Of a stretch of 64,000 nucleotides of DNA, positions 26,437-35,348 are shown piece by piece (the stretch's first letter is position 1; the number at the start of each line of letters is the position of its first letter). Both the position numbers and the translations under genes were made by a program. Origin of the DNA: Brenneria nigrifluens DSM 30175 = ATCC 13028 (GTDB taxonomy: Bacteria > Pseudomonadota > Gammaproteobacteria > Enterobacterales > Enterobacteriaceae). Under the pieces are notes generated by a model. The model was given only the letters and a program-made list of their open reading frames with translations. It did not search any database and had not been told where the DNA came from. Where the stretch lies: assembly GCF_005484965.1 (NCBI RefSeq), contig NZ_CP034036.1, positions 1,674,001-1,738,000 on the forward strand. The letters run 5' to 3'.

Positions 26437-26601
26437 CTAGTCCAGTCTGCGCTGGGTTTTCCAGGCGGTGAGACCGATGAATACCACGGCGGAGGCAATA
26501 AGAAACAGCAGATTGATGAACAGTACGCTGGTGATATTGCCCGCCAGAAACAGCGTTTGCAGCGTGCTGACAAAATAACGGGCCGGGATCAGGTAGGAAA
26601 C
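26437..26601 (-). pseudogene. ybhS: ybhS, only the C-terminal 54 codons remain
   Basis: VSYLIPARYFVSTLQTLFLA through to WKTQRRLD is the last membrane segment and C-terminus of YbhS. Upstream of 26601 the sequence changes abruptly to YbhG (PVWVRA), in the same frame. The first roughly 320 codons of ybhS and the whole of ybhF, the ATPase, have been removed by one deletion. The remnant reads as part of a 115-codon chimeric frame (26437-26784). Confidence 0.8.
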
Positions 26602-27057
26602 GGCGCGCACCCAGACCGGATGGGGCAACGACAGGGTAAACACCGTACCGCCTGAACTGAGCATACTGCCAGTTTCCACCGCCCTGGTCAGGATGACGCC
26701 GGCGGACGGGGAGGTCAACTCGGTATCTTGCAGATCCAGTTCGGCCTGCGCCGGCGATCTCCTGCGGCCGGTTGCCGTTTTCATACTGTTTCAGTTTGTC
26801 TTTGGCCCCCTGTAAGGTCGCCAGCGCCTGATTACGGGCGGTTTTGGCATCTTCCAACGTATCGGCGGAAATCGTGCGTTTGGCCCACAGACCCAACTGG
26901 CGCTGATAGAAGCTGTTGGCGTAATCATAGGCCGCCTGACTTTGCATCAATTGAGAGCGCACCTGTTCGATCTCTTCGCGGCGATAGCCTTACCATAAAT
27001 AGCCGCCGCGATCAGGACGATAATCACAATAGCAAAAGCCGGTTTTTTCTTATTCAT
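26602..27057 (-). pseudogene. ybhG: ybhG, HlyD-type fusion protein with several deletions
   Basis: The N-terminal anchor MNKKKPAFAIVIIVLIAAAI starts at 27057, eight bases inside the cecR 3' end as expected for ybhG. It jumps to GYRREEIEQVRSQLMQSQAA in a different frame (E. coli near residue 85), then loses about a dozen codons after GNRPQEIA with another frame change. It continues with AQAELDLQDTELTSPSAGV to VWVRA, where it is fused to the ybhS tail. At least three lesions; no functional periplasmic adaptor can be made. Confidence 0.8.
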
Positions 27058-27763
27058 CACGCCATTTTTCCTTCATCTGCCGGGTATGGTTGTCCCGCAG
27101 TCCGTTAAGGAGAATTTCCAGATGTTCCATCAGAACTTGCTGAATCAGCGTCGTTTCTTCATCGCCGATATCTTTCCACCCCGCACACAGCAGAATGGTT
27201 TCCCTGGCGACGCGAAAAGATAGCGCCTCGCCGATCAGCGCATGGGTATGAACGATAACCTTGGGATGATTCTGGTCCATCCCGGTATAGCGGGCGACCA
27301 GCGTCGTCAACAACCGATGCATGGGGTCGATAACCTGTTGATGGATAATAGGATAGGCTGCCGTTGGGGAGATTTGTTCCTGGGACATGATCCGGCTCAG
27401 ATTCAGCGTTTCCGCGCGGGTCATCAGACGGCTGAAAGTCAGGATGCCGCGGCGAATATACTCCATAAGCTGTTCCGACGATTGCGACTGCGGCGGAAGT
27501 TGCAAAAAGGCATCGATTTCCGCCACCAGGGGGCGGTAGGTCAACTGAATATAATCGGCCATCCAGCCGGCAACGGCCAGATAAAGTCCCTCTTTTGACT
27601 GAAAATGATAGGCGATGGCGGCGATATTCTGCCCGGCCCGATTGGCGATATCGCGGGTGGTCGCGGCCTGGGGGCCGTATTCGCCGAAGACTTCCAGTGC
27701 GGCATTGATGAGCTGCTGTCGCGTTTGATCGCTGCGGCTGGAAGGGGAGGATTGCTGAACCAT
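27050..27763 (-). CDS. cecR: TetR-family regulator CecR (YbiH)
   Basis: TetR repressor, 237 residues, with the N-terminal HTH ATTRDIANRAGQNIAAIAYHF and a C-terminal domain whose ISPTAAYPIIHQQV and HTHALIGEALSFRVARETILL match E. coli CecR. In E. coli it represses ybhGFSR and rhlE and is linked to cefoperazone and chloramphenicol sensitivity. Here the gene is intact although its efflux operon is destroyed, so rhlE, divergent on the other side, is the likely remaining target. The stop overlaps the ybhG start. Confidence 0.92.
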   Translation of the reverse strand: MVQQSSPSSRSDQTRQQLINAALEVFGEYGPQAATTRDIANRAGQNIAAIAYHFQSKEGLYLAVAGWMADYIQLTYRPLVAEIDAFLQLPPQSQSSEQLMEYIRRGILTFSRLMTRAETLNLSRIMSQEQISPTAAYPIIHQQVIDPMHRLLTTLVARYTGMDQNHPKVIVHTHALIGEALSFRVARETILLCAGWKDIGDEETTLIQQVLMEHLEILLNGLRDNHTRQMKEKWRDE

Positions 27764-27786
27764 AGGCCGACTCGATAAATTTAATC

Positions 27787-27798
27787 AATCATATGATT
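27787..27798. promoter_or_regulatory. Palindrome upstream of cecR, candidate CecR operator
   Basis: AATCATATGATT is an exact 12-bp palindrome, extended by partly symmetric flanks, about 24-35 bases upstream of the cecR ATG in the cecR-rhlE gap. TetR-family proteins bind such dyads, and CecR is known to control both flanking units. The rest of the 330-base gap (27764-28093) shows no other gene or clear signal. Confidence 0.45.
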
Positions 27799-28093
27799 AA
27801 CTTTAGGCCTGTTTTTAGTATTTTTATCGATGCAGATCGCAAAAATTATGTTTAACCCTCGCTATCGGTGTGAATAACAAATTTAGCGATCCACCGATAA
27901 ATATTCCTTTATCTTCAGAATTTCTGATACAATCGTCGGCAGTTATGCACCGTAGTTTGTGCCCGTTCATCGTGGTTGTTGCTTACGTCGCTATCGTTGA
28001 GTTGATGATGGCCCGGCAAACCCGTCTTATTATCCCTCTGAAAACTACACCGGCTATTATCCGGTCAGGGCGGATCTGGAGTTGTTCTCTATT

Positions 28094-29461
28094 ATGTCAT
28101 TTGATTCTCTCGGCCTGAGCGCCGATATCCTGCGTGCCGTTGAAGAACAGGGCTATCGTGAACCGACGCCGGTACAGCGCCAGGCGATTCCCGTGGTGCT
28201 GGCCGGCCGCGACCTGATGGCCAGCGCGCAAACCGGCACCGGCAAAACCGCCGGCTTTACCTTGCCTTTGCTGCAACTGCTGAGCAGCGGCGCGCCGCCG
28301 GCGAAAGGCCGTCGTCCGGTTCGGGCGCTGATCCTGACGCCAACCCGCGAACTGGCGGCGCAGATCGATGAAAACGTGCAGGCATACAGCAAATACCTGC
28401 GTTTGCGCTCTCTGGTGGTGTTTGGCGGCGTCAGCATCAACCCGCAGATGATGAAGCTGCGCGGCGGCGTCGATATTCTGGTCGCCACGCCGGGCCGTTT
28501 GCTCGATCTGGAACATCAGAATGCGGTCGATCTGTCGCAGATTGAAATTCTGGTGCTGGATGAAGCGGACCGTATGCTGGATATGGGCTTTATTCACGAT
28601 ATCCGCCGCGTATTGGCGAAACTGCCGGTTAAACGTCAGAATCTGCTGTTCTCCGCCACCTTCTCGGATGAAATCAGGACGCTGGCGAACAAGCTGTTGA
28701 CCAACCCCGCGTCGGTTGAAGTGGTGCGCCGCAATGCGCCGTCGGAGCTGGTCACCCAGCATGTGCATTTTGTCGACAAGCGCCGCAAGCGGGAATTGCT
28801 ATCCCAGTTGATCGGTGAAAATAACTGGCAGCAGGTGCTGGTATTTACCCGCACCAAGCACGGCGCTAATCACCTGGCCGAGCTGCTGGAGAAAGACGGC
28901 ATCACCGCCGCCGCCATTCACGGCAACAAAAGCCAGGGCGCGCGTACCCGGGCGCTGGCCAACTTCAAGGACGGCGGCATTCGCGTGCTGGTGGCGACGG
29001 ATATCGCCGCCCGCGGTCTGGATATCGATCAACTGCCGCACGTGGTGAACTATGAACTGCCCAACGTGCCGGAAGATTACGTCCACCGCATCGGCCGCAC
29101 CGGCCGCGCGGAGTCCACCGGGGAGGCCCTGTCGCTGGTCTGCGTGGACGAACACAAGCTGCTGCGCGACATTGAGCGTTTGCTTAAGCGCGAGATCCCG
29201 CGCATTGCCGTGTCGGGCTATGAGCCGGATCCGTCGATCAAGGCCGAGCCGATTATCAACGGTCGCCAGGGCGGACGCGGCGGTGCGCCTCGCGGTCAGA
29301 CCGGTGCGCCGCGCGGTCAATCCGAGCGCCAGCGCGCCGACGGCCCCCGTCAGCCGCGCAGGTCCGGCGGCAACGGCGCCAGCGCGTGGGCAGGCAACGG
29401 AGATGGACAGCAGCGCCGCGCGCCGCGTCCGCAAAATCGCGGCAAACCGGCGGCGAAATAA
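28094..29461 (+). CDS. rhlE: ATP-dependent RNA helicase RhlE
   Basis: DEAD-box helicase involved in ribosome maturation and RNA turnover, 455 residues from the ATG at 28094 (MSFDSLGLS), matching E. coli. Motifs in order: Q motif GYREPTPVQRQAI, Walker A AQTGTGKT, PTRELAAQI, GGVSINPQM, TPGRLLDLE, DEAD at about residue 157, SAT, ATDIAARGLDI, and HRIGRTGRA. From about residue 385 there is a basic, Gly/Arg/Pro-rich tail for RNA binding. It is divergent from cecR. Confidence 0.95.
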   Translation: MSFDSLGLSADILRAVEEQGYREPTPVQRQAIPVVLAGRDLMASAQTGTGKTAGFTLPLLQLLSSGAPPAKGRRPVRALILTPTRELAAQIDENVQAYSKYLRLRSLVVFGGVSINPQMMKLRGGVDILVATPGRLLDLEHQNAVDLSQIEILVLDEADRMLDMGFIHDIRRVLAKLPVKRQNLLFSATFSDEIRTLANKLLTNPASVEVVRRNAPSELVTQHVHFVDKRRKRELLSQLIGENNWQQVLVFTRTKHGANHLAELLEKDGITAAAIHGNKSQGARTRALANFKDGGIRVLVATDIAARGLDIDQLPHVVNYELPNVPEDYVHRIGRTGRAESTGEALSLVCVDEHKLLRDIERLLKREIPRIAVSGYEPDPSIKAEPIINGRQGGRGGAPRGQTGAPRGQSERQRADGPRQPRRSGGNGASAWAGNGDGQQRRAPRPQNRGKPAAK

Positions 29462-29469
29462 GCCTTATC

Positions 29470-29649
29470 AATCTGAGGGAGACTTGCGGCTCCCTCAGAC
29501 CATCGACAAAGCCTGTTATTAGGGAGAGCGTGGCGAGGGGCCGTAGCGGCGTAAGCCGCCGGAGCGCCCCTCGGTACGGTAGGCCCGGGTATCGCCGACT
29601 TACAGGCGACTTTGTCAGCAACCTCAGGGAGCCTTGCGGCTCCCTGTCT
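29470..29649. repeat. Three-hairpin intergenic element between rhlE and the EamA gene
   Basis: Hairpin 1: CTGAGGGAG/CTCCCTCAG (29473-29498). Hairpin 2: GAGGGGC/GCCCCTC enclosing GCGGC/GCCGC (29535-29572). Hairpin 3: CAGGGAGCC/GGCTCCCTG (29625-29646). The outer two share the AGGGAG...TTGCGGCTCCCT core, and GACAAAG recurs in inverted orientation inside them, so the 180 bases are organised as a larger imperfect palindrome. It resembles a dispersed enterobacterial repeat, but no second copy is in the window. Confidence 0.55.
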
Positions 29650-29657
29650 TTATTTGG
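29625..29657 (+). terminator. Intrinsic terminator, rightward
   Basis: A perfect 9-bp GC-rich stem (CAGGGAGCC, loop TTGC, GGCTCCCTG) is followed by TCTTTATTT. It ends rightward transcription from rhlE and overlaps the stop codon of the convergent EamA gene. It is the third hairpin of the rhlE-EamA element. Confidence 0.65.
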
Positions 29658-30549
29658 CCGGTGCGGTTTGCGCCGCGCCGCCGCGCGGCCGGTAAAACAT
29701 CACCGCGTTACCCGCCAGGATCAGCACCAATCCCAGCACGGCGTTGGTTTGCCAATGGTAATCTTCGAACAACGTCGATACCGACAGCGCAACCAGCGGA
29801 AACAGCAGCGTGGCGTAGGCGGCCTGGCTGGCGCCGATGCGTCCCACCAGACTGAAATAGGCGCCGAAGCCAATTACCGAGCCGAATAGCGCCAGATAGC
29901 CCAGCGACGCCAGATAGCTCGGTGAGTCGTCCAGCGTAAAGTCGTAGCCCTGAAACAGGCTGAACAGCCCCATCCACAGCGCGCCATAGCCCATCCCCCA
30001 GCCGTTGGTGGTCATCACGTCGCGCCCCTGGCGCTGATGCTGAAAACTGATCATATTGCCCAGCGAAAAACAGTAGGTGCCGAACAGGCTTAGCCCGACG
30101 CCCCACAGCAGATGCGGCTGAGCTTCCATATTCATCAGATCGTGCCAGAACAGCGCCACGATGCCGGCGAGGCCCAGCGGCGCGGCGAGCATCACATTGC
30201 GCGTCAGGCGCTGGCCGAAAAACAGCCGGCCGTTAAAGGCGTTGAACAGTACCGCCATGGAAAAAATAACCGATTCCAATCCACTCGAAATCCAGGCGAT
30301 GGCGTGGTAAAAACAGAGAAAGTTAATGCCGAATACGCAGAGTCCCTGCACCATGCACAGCAGATGGGCTTTAAGCGTCAGCGAACGAAGGCGGCGGGAG
30401 ATCGCCAGAAATGCCAGTAAAATCGCCGCCGAAATCAGAAATCGCCAGAAAATGGAGACTTCGGCAGCCACGCTGCCCTGTTGCAAGCTGATGGCGATCC
30501 AGGTGGTGCCCCAGATCAGCACCACGGAAAGATAAAGAAAAACGTTCAT
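29650..30549 (-). CDS. EamA/DMT-family transporter
   Basis: Inner-membrane drug/metabolite-transporter-type exporter, 299 residues with about ten hydrophobic segments and two EamA repeats; the start MNVFLYLSVVLIWGTTWIAI carries the family WGxxW motif. Substrates of such proteins are often amino acids or small metabolites; this one is unknown. I start at the ATG at 30549 with GGAG upstream, rejecting a longer in-frame extension. The divergent AraC-family gene 113 bases away is the probable regulator. Confidence 0.87.
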   Translation of the reverse strand: MNVFLYLSVVLIWGTTWIAISLQQGSVAAEVSIFWRFLISAAILLAFLAISRRLRSLTLKAHLLCMVQGLCVFGINFLCFYHAIAWISSGLESVIFSMAVLFNAFNGRLFFGQRLTRNVMLAAPLGLAGIVALFWHDLMNMEAQPHLLWGVGLSLFGTYCFSLGNMISFQHQRQGRDVMTTNGWGMGYGALWMGLFSLFQGYDFTLDDSPSYLASLGYLALFGSVIGFGAYFSLVGRIGASQAAYATLLFPLVALSVSTLFEDYHWQTNAVLGLVLILAGNAVMFYRPRGGAAQTAPAK

Positions 30550-30662
30550 AAGCGGACTCCGGAGGTTAGTATACCTGCCAGTATGCGGTTTTCCCCGGAA
30601 GCAGGCTTTCAGCGGATTGCGCTCAATAGCATAATCTTGCGGTTTATTTAACGGGAGGGCGA

Positions 30663-31538
30663 ATGCGCCGCTATAAAGTGTTCGATACGCTGCAACAGCA
30701 TAAAACGGAGCTGCGGGATACCGTCGAGCTCGGTTCCGGCGTGCGTCTGGCATCCTGGTTTAACCGCCACGATATGGTCACGGTGGAAAACAGCGATCAT
30801 CACACCCTCAGTCTGTACGTCGCCGACGGCTACGAGAGTTACCATAAAACGCCGGATGGCTGGCACAACGGCGGCGGGCCCGATCGCTTCTGTCTGATGC
30901 CGAAACAGAGCGTCTCCGTTTGGGATATCCGCGGCGATCTCTCTTTCGCGCACCTCTACTGCGACGATGGCCATTTCCGCCAGTTGGCGGAACAGACCTG
31001 GGATCGCAGTCCGGCGTCGATTCGCACCGAGGAGCGCATTTTCGGTGAGGATACGCAGATCGCCTTGCTGTATCGCCAGTTTCTGCTCAATAACGACTGG
31101 TCCGTTCCGGCCAATAAACTGGTGTTGAGCAGTGCGGCGACCTTGCTGATGATCCACATTCTCAGGCAATACACCCAGCTGCGCTGGACGCTGCCGGAGG
31201 TGCGGGGCGGGCTGGCGCCCGCGGTGCTGCGCCGAGTAAAAGAGTGGATTGAAATCCGCATCGGCGCGCCGCTGACCTTGTCCGAGCTGGCGACGGAGGC
31301 CGGATTGAGCGAATTTCACTTTGCGCGCATGTTTCGCCAGAGCGAAGGCATGGCGCCGCACCAGTACGTGCTGAAACGGCGGTTGGCGAAAGCGGACGAG
31401 ATGCTGCGCTGCGGCACGCTATCGATAACCGATATTGCCCTGGCCTGCGGTTTCAGCTCCGCCAGCCACCTTAGCCACCGTTTTAAACGCGCGTTCGGCA
31501 TCACGCCCTCCGCGCTGCGCCGCAGCCTGTCGCGCTGA
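30663..31538 (+). CDS. AraC-family transcriptional regulator
   Basis: A 291-residue regulator. The N-terminal 170 residues form a sensory domain (VTVENSDHHTLSLYVADGYESY, then CLMPKQSVSVWDIRGDLSF); the C-terminal 100 residues hold both AraC helix-turn-helices (LTLSELATEAGLSEFHFARMF and SITDIALACGFSSASHLSHRF). A GGGAGG site precedes the ATG. Divergent orientation to the EamA exporter suggests it controls export of a compound it senses. Confidence 0.88.
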   Translation: MRRYKVFDTLQQHKTELRDTVELGSGVRLASWFNRHDMVTVENSDHHTLSLYVADGYESYHKTPDGWHNGGGPDRFCLMPKQSVSVWDIRGDLSFAHLYCDDGHFRQLAEQTWDRSPASIRTEERIFGEDTQIALLYRQFLLNNDWSVPANKLVLSSAATLLMIHILRQYTQLRWTLPEVRGGLAPAVLRRVKEWIEIRIGAPLTLSELATEAGLSEFHFARMFRQSEGMAPHQYVLKRRLAKADEMLRCGTLSITDIALACGFSSASHLSHRFKRAFGITPSALRRSLSR

Positions 31539-31553
31539 GGGCGGGAGGTAAAC

Positions 31554-32225
31554 TTATTCCGGGTCGTCGCCGTAATATAATTTCCCAATGCGGATAATGT
31601 CGCGGCCCTGAGATTTTCGATGCTTATTGGAATCGCGCAGCGAATAGATACAGCCGCAGTATTCCTGCTGATAAAAACGCTCGCGCTTGCTGATCTCTAT
31701 CATCCGCGCGGAGCCGCCGCCTTTGCGCCAGTTGTAATCCCAATAGACCACGCCGGGGTATTTTTTAGCCGCGTTGTTTCCGCAGTCATTAATCTGCTGC
31801 ATGTTTTTCCAGCGTGAAATGCCCAGTGAACTGGAGATGACGCTGAAGCCGTTTTCAGCCGCATATAGCGCCGTGCGTTCAAAGCGCATATCAAAACACA
31901 TGGTGCAGCGAATACCCCGTTCCGGCTCCCACTCCATGCCTTTGGCCCGTTCAAACCAGTTATCGGTATCGTAATCGGCGTCAATAAACGGCACGTTATG
32001 CTGTTCGGCGAAGCGAATATTCTCCTCTTTGCGAATCAGGTATTCGCGTTGCGGATGAATATTAGGGTTATAAAAGAAAATGGTGTACTCGATGCCGGAG
32101 GCGGTAATGGCTTCCATCACTTCGCCCGAACAGGGGGCGCAGCAGGAGTGCAACAGCAGCTTGTCTGCGCCGTCCGGTAGTGAGAGCATCGGACGTTGAA
32201 AGTCCGAGGTTTTGACATTCGACAT
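31554..32225 (-). CDS. queH: Epoxyqueuosine reductase QueH
   Basis: Last step of tRNA queuosine synthesis, epoxyqueuosine to queuosine, by the DUF208 (QueH) enzyme rather than the cobalamin-dependent QueG. It has 223 residues from the ATG at 32225 (MSNVKTSDF). Cluster and metal cysteines are visible in HSCCAPCSGEV near residue 26 and RCTMCFDMR; GISRWKNMQQIN and QQEYCGCIYS are further family blocks. An in-frame extension upstream to 32312 lacks support. It stands alone, convergent with the AraC gene. Confidence 0.88.
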   Translation of the reverse strand: MSNVKTSDFQRPMLSLPDGADKLLLHSCCAPCSGEVMEAITASGIEYTIFFYNPNIHPQREYLIRKEENIRFAEQHNVPFIDADYDTDNWFERAKGMEWEPERGIRCTMCFDMRFERTALYAAENGFSVISSSLGISRWKNMQQINDCGNNAAKKYPGVVYWDYNWRKGGGSARMIEISKRERFYQQEYCGCIYSLRDSNKHRKSQGRDIIRIGKLYYGDDPE

Positions 32226-32448
32226 GGCAATAATTTCGTTGTGGTCCGCCGGGAACATGGATGTAACATATAGGAAACGAATTATTGATGATAAGACACG
32301 CCGTGACAACATTTATAGCCATGTCGGATGCGAAATCGATACTTTCGCGGCCGGCAATGATCGGCGGCGCGCCCATTATCTTTCCCGTTGCGTTAACCTT
32401 GCCATGAACAGTACCATGGCGTGCTTTTTTTGCTGACCGAGTAGCGTT

Positions 32449-33381
32449 ATGCGTGTTTTGCTTGCCCCGATGGAAGGGGTTCTCGATTCGTTGGTGCGGG
32501 AGCTGCTGACCGAAGTCAACGATTATGATTTGTGCATCACCGAGTTTTTACGGGTGGTGGATCAACGCCTTCCGGTCAAGTCCTTCTATCGTTTATGCCC
32601 GGAACTACGTTATGCCAGCCGCACGCCGTCCGGTACGCCGGTGCGCGTGCAACTGCTGGGGCAATATCCGCAATGGCTGGCGGAGAACGCGGCGCGCGCC
32701 GTCGAACTGGGGTCGTATGGCGTCGATCTGAACTGCGGCTGCCCGTCCAAACTGGTCAACGGCAGCGGCGGCGGCGCCACGCTGTTAAAGGATCCCGAAC
32801 TGATTTACCAGGGGGCGAAAGCCATGCGCGACGCGGTGCCGGCGCATTTTCCGGTGACGGTGAAAGTGCGCCTGGGGTGGGATTCCGGCGATCGGCAGTT
32901 TGAAATCGCCGATGCGGTGCAGCAGGCCGGGGCGACGGAACTGGCGGTGCACGGCCGCACCAAGGAGCAGGGGTATAAAGCGGAATATATCAACTGGGCG
33001 GCGATTGGCGAAATCCGCCGGCGGCTGCGCATCCCGGTGATCGCCAACGGTGAAATCTGGGACTGGCAGAGCGCGCAGGCGTGTCTGGCCGCCACCGGCT
33101 GCGATGCGGTTATGATTGGCCGCGGGGCGCTGAACGTACCGAATCTGAGCCGGGTGATAAAATATAACCAACCGCGGATGGCGTGGGACGATGTGGTGAA
33201 ACTGCTGCAAAAATACGTGCGGCTGGAAAAACAGGGCGATACCGGGATGTATCACGTTGCCCGCATCAAACAGTGGCTGGGCTATTTGCGTAAAGAGTAT
33301 ACCGAGGCCGCAGCGCTGTTTGGCGAAATCCGGGCGTTGAATAGCTCCGCCGATATCGCCCGGGCGATCTGCGCAAGATAA
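32449..33381 (+). CDS. dusC: tRNA-dihydrouridine(16) synthase
   Basis: FMN-dependent reductase that makes dihydrouridine at position 16 of tRNA, 310 residues. TIM-barrel landmarks: APMEGVLDSLVRELL at the N-terminus, VDLNCGCPSKLVNGSGGGA with the catalytic cysteine near residue 98, VKVRLGWDS, HGRTKEQGYKAEYINW, and IGRGALNVPNL; a helical tRNA-binding domain follows. It is transcribed alone; mmuM follows 93 bases later in the same direction. Confidence 0.95.
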   Translation: MRVLLAPMEGVLDSLVRELLTEVNDYDLCITEFLRVVDQRLPVKSFYRLCPELRYASRTPSGTPVRVQLLGQYPQWLAENAARAVELGSYGVDLNCGCPSKLVNGSGGGATLLKDPELIYQGAKAMRDAVPAHFPVTVKVRLGWDSGDRQFEIADAVQQAGATELAVHGRTKEQGYKAEYINWAAIGEIRRRLRIPVIANGEIWDWQSAQACLAATGCDAVMIGRGALNVPNLSRVIKYNQPRMAWDDVVKLLQKYVRLEKQGDTGMYHVARIKQWLGYLRKEYTEAAALFGEIRALNSSADIARAICAR

Positions 33382-33474
33382 GTCCCGTCGGCCTCTCCTT
33401 CTTTAATCTGTATGATGACGCTTATTATGTAACGCAGCTGATTGAAATGCGTAAATTTGCAAAGGGAGTCTACG

Positions 33475-34440
33475 ATGTTGCGGAATAATCCTGTGGCTGA
33501 AATGCTGGCGACGGCGCCGGCGATTGTACTGGACGGCGCGCTGGCCACGGAGCTGGAAGCGCGCGGCTGCGATTTGAACGATCCGCTCTGGTCGGCAAAG
33601 GTGCTGGTTGAAAATCCGGCGCTGATTTATCAGGTTCATCTCGACTATTTTCATGCCGGCGCCCAATGCGCCATCACCGCCAGCTATCAGGCGACGCCGC
33701 TGCGCTTTAAGTCGCGGGGATTCAGTGAACGGCAGTCGCAGGCGCTAATTGAAAAAAGCGTGCGGCTTGCCGTTCAGGCGCGTGACGACTTCCGTAAAAC
33801 CCATTCTCAGGTCGGGAAACTGCTGATTGCCGGATCGATAGGGCCCTATGGCGCCTATCTGGCGGATGGCTCGGAGTATCGCGGCGATTACTTGTTGCCC
33901 CAGAGCGAAATGATGGATTTTCACCGCGTGCGGATGGCCACGCTGCTTGACGCCGGCGTGGATATCCTTGCCTGTGAAACGCTGCCGTCGTTTCCTGAAA
34001 TCAAGGCGTTGGCGGAATTACTGACCGAGTTCCCGCAGGCGTCGGCATGGTTCTCTTTTACCCTGCGCGACAGCGCGCACCTGAGCGACGGCACCCCCTT
34101 GCGCGAGGTGCTGACGCTGTTGAACGCGTATCCGCAGGTGGTGGCCGTCGGCATCAACTGTATCGCGCTGAATAAGGTGACCGCGGCGTTGGCGCAGTTG
34201 TCGGCGGAAACTTCGCTGCCGCTGGTGGTATATCCGAACTCGGGCGAGCACTATGATGCGGTCGCCAAAACCTGGGGCGATGGCGACGGCCATACCTGTT
34301 CTTTGGCGGAGTATTTACCGCAGTGGCGGGCCGCGGGGGCAAAACTGATCGGCGGCTGTTGCCGGACCACGCCGGCGGATATCGCCGCAATCGCCCGATT
34401 CTGCCAACCTCAAGGGAAGGATAATGATGATGGATATTGA
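33475..34440 (+). CDS. mmuM: Homocysteine S-methyltransferase
   Basis: Transfers a methyl group from S-methylmethionine (abundant in plants) or SAM to homocysteine, giving methionine. It has 321 residues from the ATG at 33475 (MLRNNPVAEM) behind AAAGGGAG; a TTG-initiated extension from 33442 is less likely. Zinc ligands are the cysteine in VGINCIAL and the pair in LIGGCCRTTPADI. DGALATELEARGCDLND opens the barrel. The S-methylmethionine permease gene mmuP, adjacent in E. coli, is absent here. Confidence 0.94.
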   Translation: MLRNNPVAEMLATAPAIVLDGALATELEARGCDLNDPLWSAKVLVENPALIYQVHLDYFHAGAQCAITASYQATPLRFKSRGFSERQSQALIEKSVRLAVQARDDFRKTHSQVGKLLIAGSIGPYGAYLADGSEYRGDYLLPQSEMMDFHRVRMATLLDAGVDILACETLPSFPEIKALAELLTEFPQASAWFSFTLRDSAHLSDGTPLREVLTLLNAYPQVVAVGINCIALNKVTAALAQLSAETSLPLVVYPNSGEHYDAVAKTWGDGDGHTCSLAEYLPQWRAAGAKLIGGCCRTTPADIAAIARFCQPQGKDNDDGY

Positions 34441-34808
34441 CGCCGATCCCCGTCGGCAATATGAACAAGCCGGCGCGCGCATTGCGCCGGCCCAGCCTGT
34501 GACGTCGCTATTTCACGGCTTTTGATGCCATAAATATCCTGGCGCCGTTCCCTTCCGCGAGCTAAAGCACTAGCAGTTTTTTCCATCTTGATTACTATAT
34601 AATGGTGAGCATACCGCGCTGCGGACTACATGCCATTGACCACTGCCGGTACTGGCCTGGCGGAGCCTTTTATGTTACCTGCACGATCTGTTTATGGACG
34701 GCTGACGGCGCATTTTGCGGGCATTCGCCTCAATGTGCCGACATCTTTGGATAAAGTCGGGCCTGGCGTTCCATAGTGCTTACGGACGGTTCTGTAAGGA
34801 GAAAGAAC
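34441..34808. other. Intergenic region mmuM-cyaB
   Basis: The 368 bases start with a hairpin GCCGGCGC/GCGCCGGC (34469-34491) without a T tract, possibly ending mmuM transcription. They then contain a perfect -10 hexamer TATAAT (34598-34603) with a poor -35. A 34-codon frame from 34672 to 34776 (MLPARSVYGRLTAHFAGI and on) with GGAG upstream could be a leader peptide or chance. No other feature seen. Confidence 0.4.
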
Positions 34809-35348
34809 ATGGTTGAACATTTTATGGGGAAATATGAAGTTGAACTGAAATTTCGTATCCGGGATATCACTGCTTTCCGCGATACGCTCTTTAGCCATCA
34901 TCCTGAGGCCTTTGTTTTCGAGAATAAAGAGCATGATATTTATTACGACGGTGCGCAAAACAGCCTGTACCAACAAAACATCAGTATGCTATTACGGCGC
35001 ATGGCCCCGTCGGGGATTAAGCTGTGGATTGTCAAAGGACCGGAGGCGCAACGCTGTGAGGCCGTCAGTGTCGAATCGTTCGAAAAGACGGATAGCATGT
35101 TGCAGACGCTGGGATATAACGCGATCCATGAAGTCTATAAGACTCGTAGCGTTTATTTCATGGGTATTTTTCATATTACGCTGGATTATATCGAGTCGCT
35201 CGGCCACTTTGTCGAAATATCCGTGATGACGGATGATGAAGCGAAGCTGAATACGCTGCGGGAACAGTGTCTTGACTGTGCAATTCTCCTGGGGCTGTCA
35301 ATGGATAATATAGAAAACCATTCTTATCGGCAATTATTGGGGTTTTAG
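34809..35348 (+). CDS. cyaB: Class IV adenylate cyclase-like CYTH protein
   Basis: CYTH-fold protein, 179 residues, with the triphosphate tunnel signature KYEVELKFRIRD (ExExK) at the N-terminus. Later acidic strands are CEAVSVESFEKT, FHITLDYIESLGHFVEIS and ISMLLRRM. The class IV cyclases of Aeromonas and Yersinia have this size and architecture; other CYTH enzymes are thiamine triphosphatases, so cyclase activity is inferred. It starts at the ATG at 34809 with AGGAG upstream. It stands alone in a relatively AT-rich neighbourhood. Confidence 0.75.
   Translation: MVEHFMGKYEVELKFRIRDITAFRDTLFSHHPEAFVFENKEHDIYYDGAQNSLYQQNISMLLRRMAPSGIKLWIVKGPEAQRCEAVSVESFEKTDSMLQTLGYNAIHEVYKTRSVYFMGIFHITLDYIESLGHFVEISVMTDDEAKLNTLREQCLDCAILLGLSMDNIENHSYRQLLGF

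Noticed and set aside
26372..26962. A 196-codon minus-strand frame as an intact YbhG
   Set aside because: Only its first 70 residues are YbhG-like; the rest is the wrong frame of the YbhG/YbhS fusion, so it is part of a pseudogene.
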